34,256 nucleotides of DNA from Chitinophaga pinensis (GTDB taxonomy: Bacteria; Bacteroidota; Bacteroidia; Flavobacteriales_D; Crocinitomicaceae), in the NCBI GenBank assembly GCA_943324745.2, contig CALPMT020000034.1, positions 1 through 34,256 on the forward strand, in the 5' to 3' direction. This document shows, piece after piece, positions 32,881-34,256 of the stretch; within the stretch, counting starts at the first letter, position 1, and each line of letters opens with the position of its first letter. The position numbers and the translations under genes were made by a program. The notes beneath the pieces were generated by a model, which worked only from the letters and a program-made list of their open reading frames with translations, was not told the DNA's origin and did no database searches.

Positions 32881-34256
32881 TAAGCTAGCTTTCTAAATTT
32901 AATTCGTTTCGGAGCAGCTTCTCCCAATCGTTTTTTTCGATTCTCTTCATAATCAGAATAAGACCCCTCAAACCAATATACTTGAGAATCTCCTTCAAAT
33001 GCTAAAATATGCGTACAAATACGATCTAGAAACCATCTATCGTGCGAAATTACTACAGCACAACCTGCAAAATTTAAGATTCCCTCTTCCAAAGCACGTA
33101 AAGTATTCACATCGATATCATTGGTTGGCTCATCTAATAACAATACATTAGCTTCCGTCTTCAAGGTCATCGCTAAATGCAAACGATTACGCTCACCGCC
33201 AGATAAAATTCCTACTTTCTTATTTTGATCCGATCCAGCAAAATTGAATTTAGACAAATAGGCACGTGCATTAATTTTCTGATTCCCTATCTCTATAAAC
33301 TCCATCCCATCAGCTACTACCTCAAAAACAGTTTTTTCAGGGTGAATATCTTTGTGACTTTGATCTACGTATCCAATTTTTACCGTATCTCCAACATTAA
33401 ATTGACCTGCATCTGGCATTAATTCATCCATGATCATTTTGAAAATGGTAGTCTTACCTGCTCCATTCGGACCTATAATTCCAACGATACCAGCAGGTGG
33501 TAATTTAAAATTCAAATCATCATACAATAATTTATCCCCGAATGATTTAGCAACTTTATCTGCATCAATCACATTCATACCTAAACGAGGACCATTTGGA
33601 ATTGGAATTTCCAATACGTCTTCTCTGTCTTTTAAATCTTCGGATAATAATTTGTCATAATTAGACAAACGTGCCTTACTTTTAGCTTGTCTCGCTTTTG
33701 GATTCATACGCACCCATTCAAGTTCTTTCGCTAACATTTTCTGACGTTTAGAAGCGGTTTTCTCTTCGTCTTTTAAACGGTTACCTTTTTGCTCCAACCA
33801 AGAACTATAATTTCCTTTCCATGGAATACCTTCTCCACGATCTAATTCAAGAATCCATCCCGCAACATTATCCAAGAAATAACGGTCGTGCGTCACCGCA
33901 ATAACTGTTCCTGCATATTGTTGTAAATATTGTTCTAACCAATCAATAGATTCAGCATCCAAGTGGTTGGTAGGCTCATCTAATAACAATACGTCTGGTG
34001 TTTTTAATAATAAACGACATAAAGCAACACGACGTTTTTCACCACCAGATAAAGTTTCAATCAACTGATCGTCTGGTGGACAACGTAATGCATCCATTGC
34101 ACGTTCTAATTTTGTATCTAATTCCCATGCATCTAATGCATCAATTTTTTCTTGAACAACAGCCTGACGGGCGATTAATTTTTCCATTTTATCAGGATTC
34201 TCTAGAATCTCTGCATCCATGAATTTGTTGTTGATATCTTCGTATTCTTTCAACAC
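32880..34256 (-). CDS. ettA: ABC-F translation factor EttA (5' end outside window)
   Basis: The frame is open to the window edge, so the first Walker A and the true start are missing; about 458 residues of a usual ~560 are visible. Present are LSGGEKRR and LLLDEPTNHLD of the first ATPase unit, the linker with KELEWVRMNPKARQAKSK, and the whole second unit: GPNGAGKTT, LSGGERNR, LLLDEPTNDID. The interdomain signature and the C-terminus RIKFRKLA fit EttA (energy-dependent translational throttle), which binds the ribosomal E site and gates elongation by ATP/ADP ratio. It ends directly at the structured palindromic element. Confidence 0.92.
   Translation of the reverse strand: MLKEYEDINNKFMDAEILENPDKMEKLIARQAVVQEKIDALDAWELDTKLERAMDALRCPPDDQLIETLSGGEKRRVALCRLLLKTPDVLLLDEPTNHLDAESIDWLEQYLQQYAGTVIAVTHDRYFLDNVAGWILELDRGEGIPWKGNYSSWLEQKGNRLKDEEKTASKRQKMLAKELEWVRMNPKARQAKSKARLSNYDKLLSEDLKDREDVLEIPIPNGPRLGMNVIDADKVAKSFGDKLLYDDLNFKLPPAGIVGIIGPNGAGKTTIFKMIMDELMPDAGQFNVGDTVKIGYVDQSHKDIHPEKTVFEVVADGMEFIEIGNQKINARAYLSKFNFAGSDQNKKVGILSGGERNRLHLAMTLKTEANVLLLDEPTNDIDVNTLRALEEGILNFAGCAVVISHDRWFLDRICTHILAFEGDSQVYWFEGSYSDYEENRKKRLGEAAPKRIKFRKLA

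Overview
The window looks like chromosomal DNA from a low-GC Bacteroidetes, most likely a member of the Flavobacteriales. The evidence is a type IX secretion protein (PorQ), a CarboxypepD-plug TonB receptor, a DUF5686-type barrel domain, many short signal peptides ending in SQ or AQ, and recurrent -7 boxes of the Bacteroidetes form TAnnTTTG. No rRNA, tRNA, phage, transposase or CRISPR array was seen. Genus cannot be fixed from this window.

Layout. Bases 1-3050 (minus) hold a close-packed run: an AAA/DUF4143 ATPase, a secreted alpha/beta hydrolase and a lipoprotein aspartic peptidase cut by the window edge. Bases 3149-7708 encode one very long protein joining an S9 oligopeptidase to an outer-membrane DUF5686-like module. 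Bases 7927-16314 are an accessory-looking patch. In it, three related exported DUF6624-like proteins, two more AAA/DUF4143 ATPases, the 3' relic of a fourth and an LTA-synthase-like sulfatase are interleaved. From 16518 onward housekeeping genes dominate: tatA, a DEDDh/GIY-YIG nuclease, an S4 protein with meaB, a DUF2279 protein, a YfcE-like phosphoesterase, porQ with a radical SAM gene, and twin outer-membrane barrels. These are followed by a zeta-toxin pair, a TonB receptor with a TPR-like partner, DUF3820, DnaJ-KTSC, pepD, a VF530 protein and ettA (cut by the window end).

Main discovery. Each of the three intact AAA-wHTH-DUF4143 ATPase genes has its own tandem array at its promoter. The period is 32-33 bp (32, 32 and 33), with 3-4 units. 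Sequences differ completely between loci, but nearly every unit contains an inverted repeat. At the first locus the array contains a perfect TTG-N19-TAnnTTTG promoter, with one palindrome over the predicted start point and the next over the -33 box. This suggests a family of ATPases each controlled by, or acting on, a private operator/iteron array. I know of no description of this.

A second structured element, about 120 bp, occurs twice (7803-7922 and, inverted, 32763-32880). The copies are about 80-84% identical, with nested inverted repeats whose stems carry compensatory changes, so the fold appears to be maintained. A third point is a 143-bp relic of an ATPase 3' end that, with the intact copy, makes direct repeats flanking the sulfatase gene.
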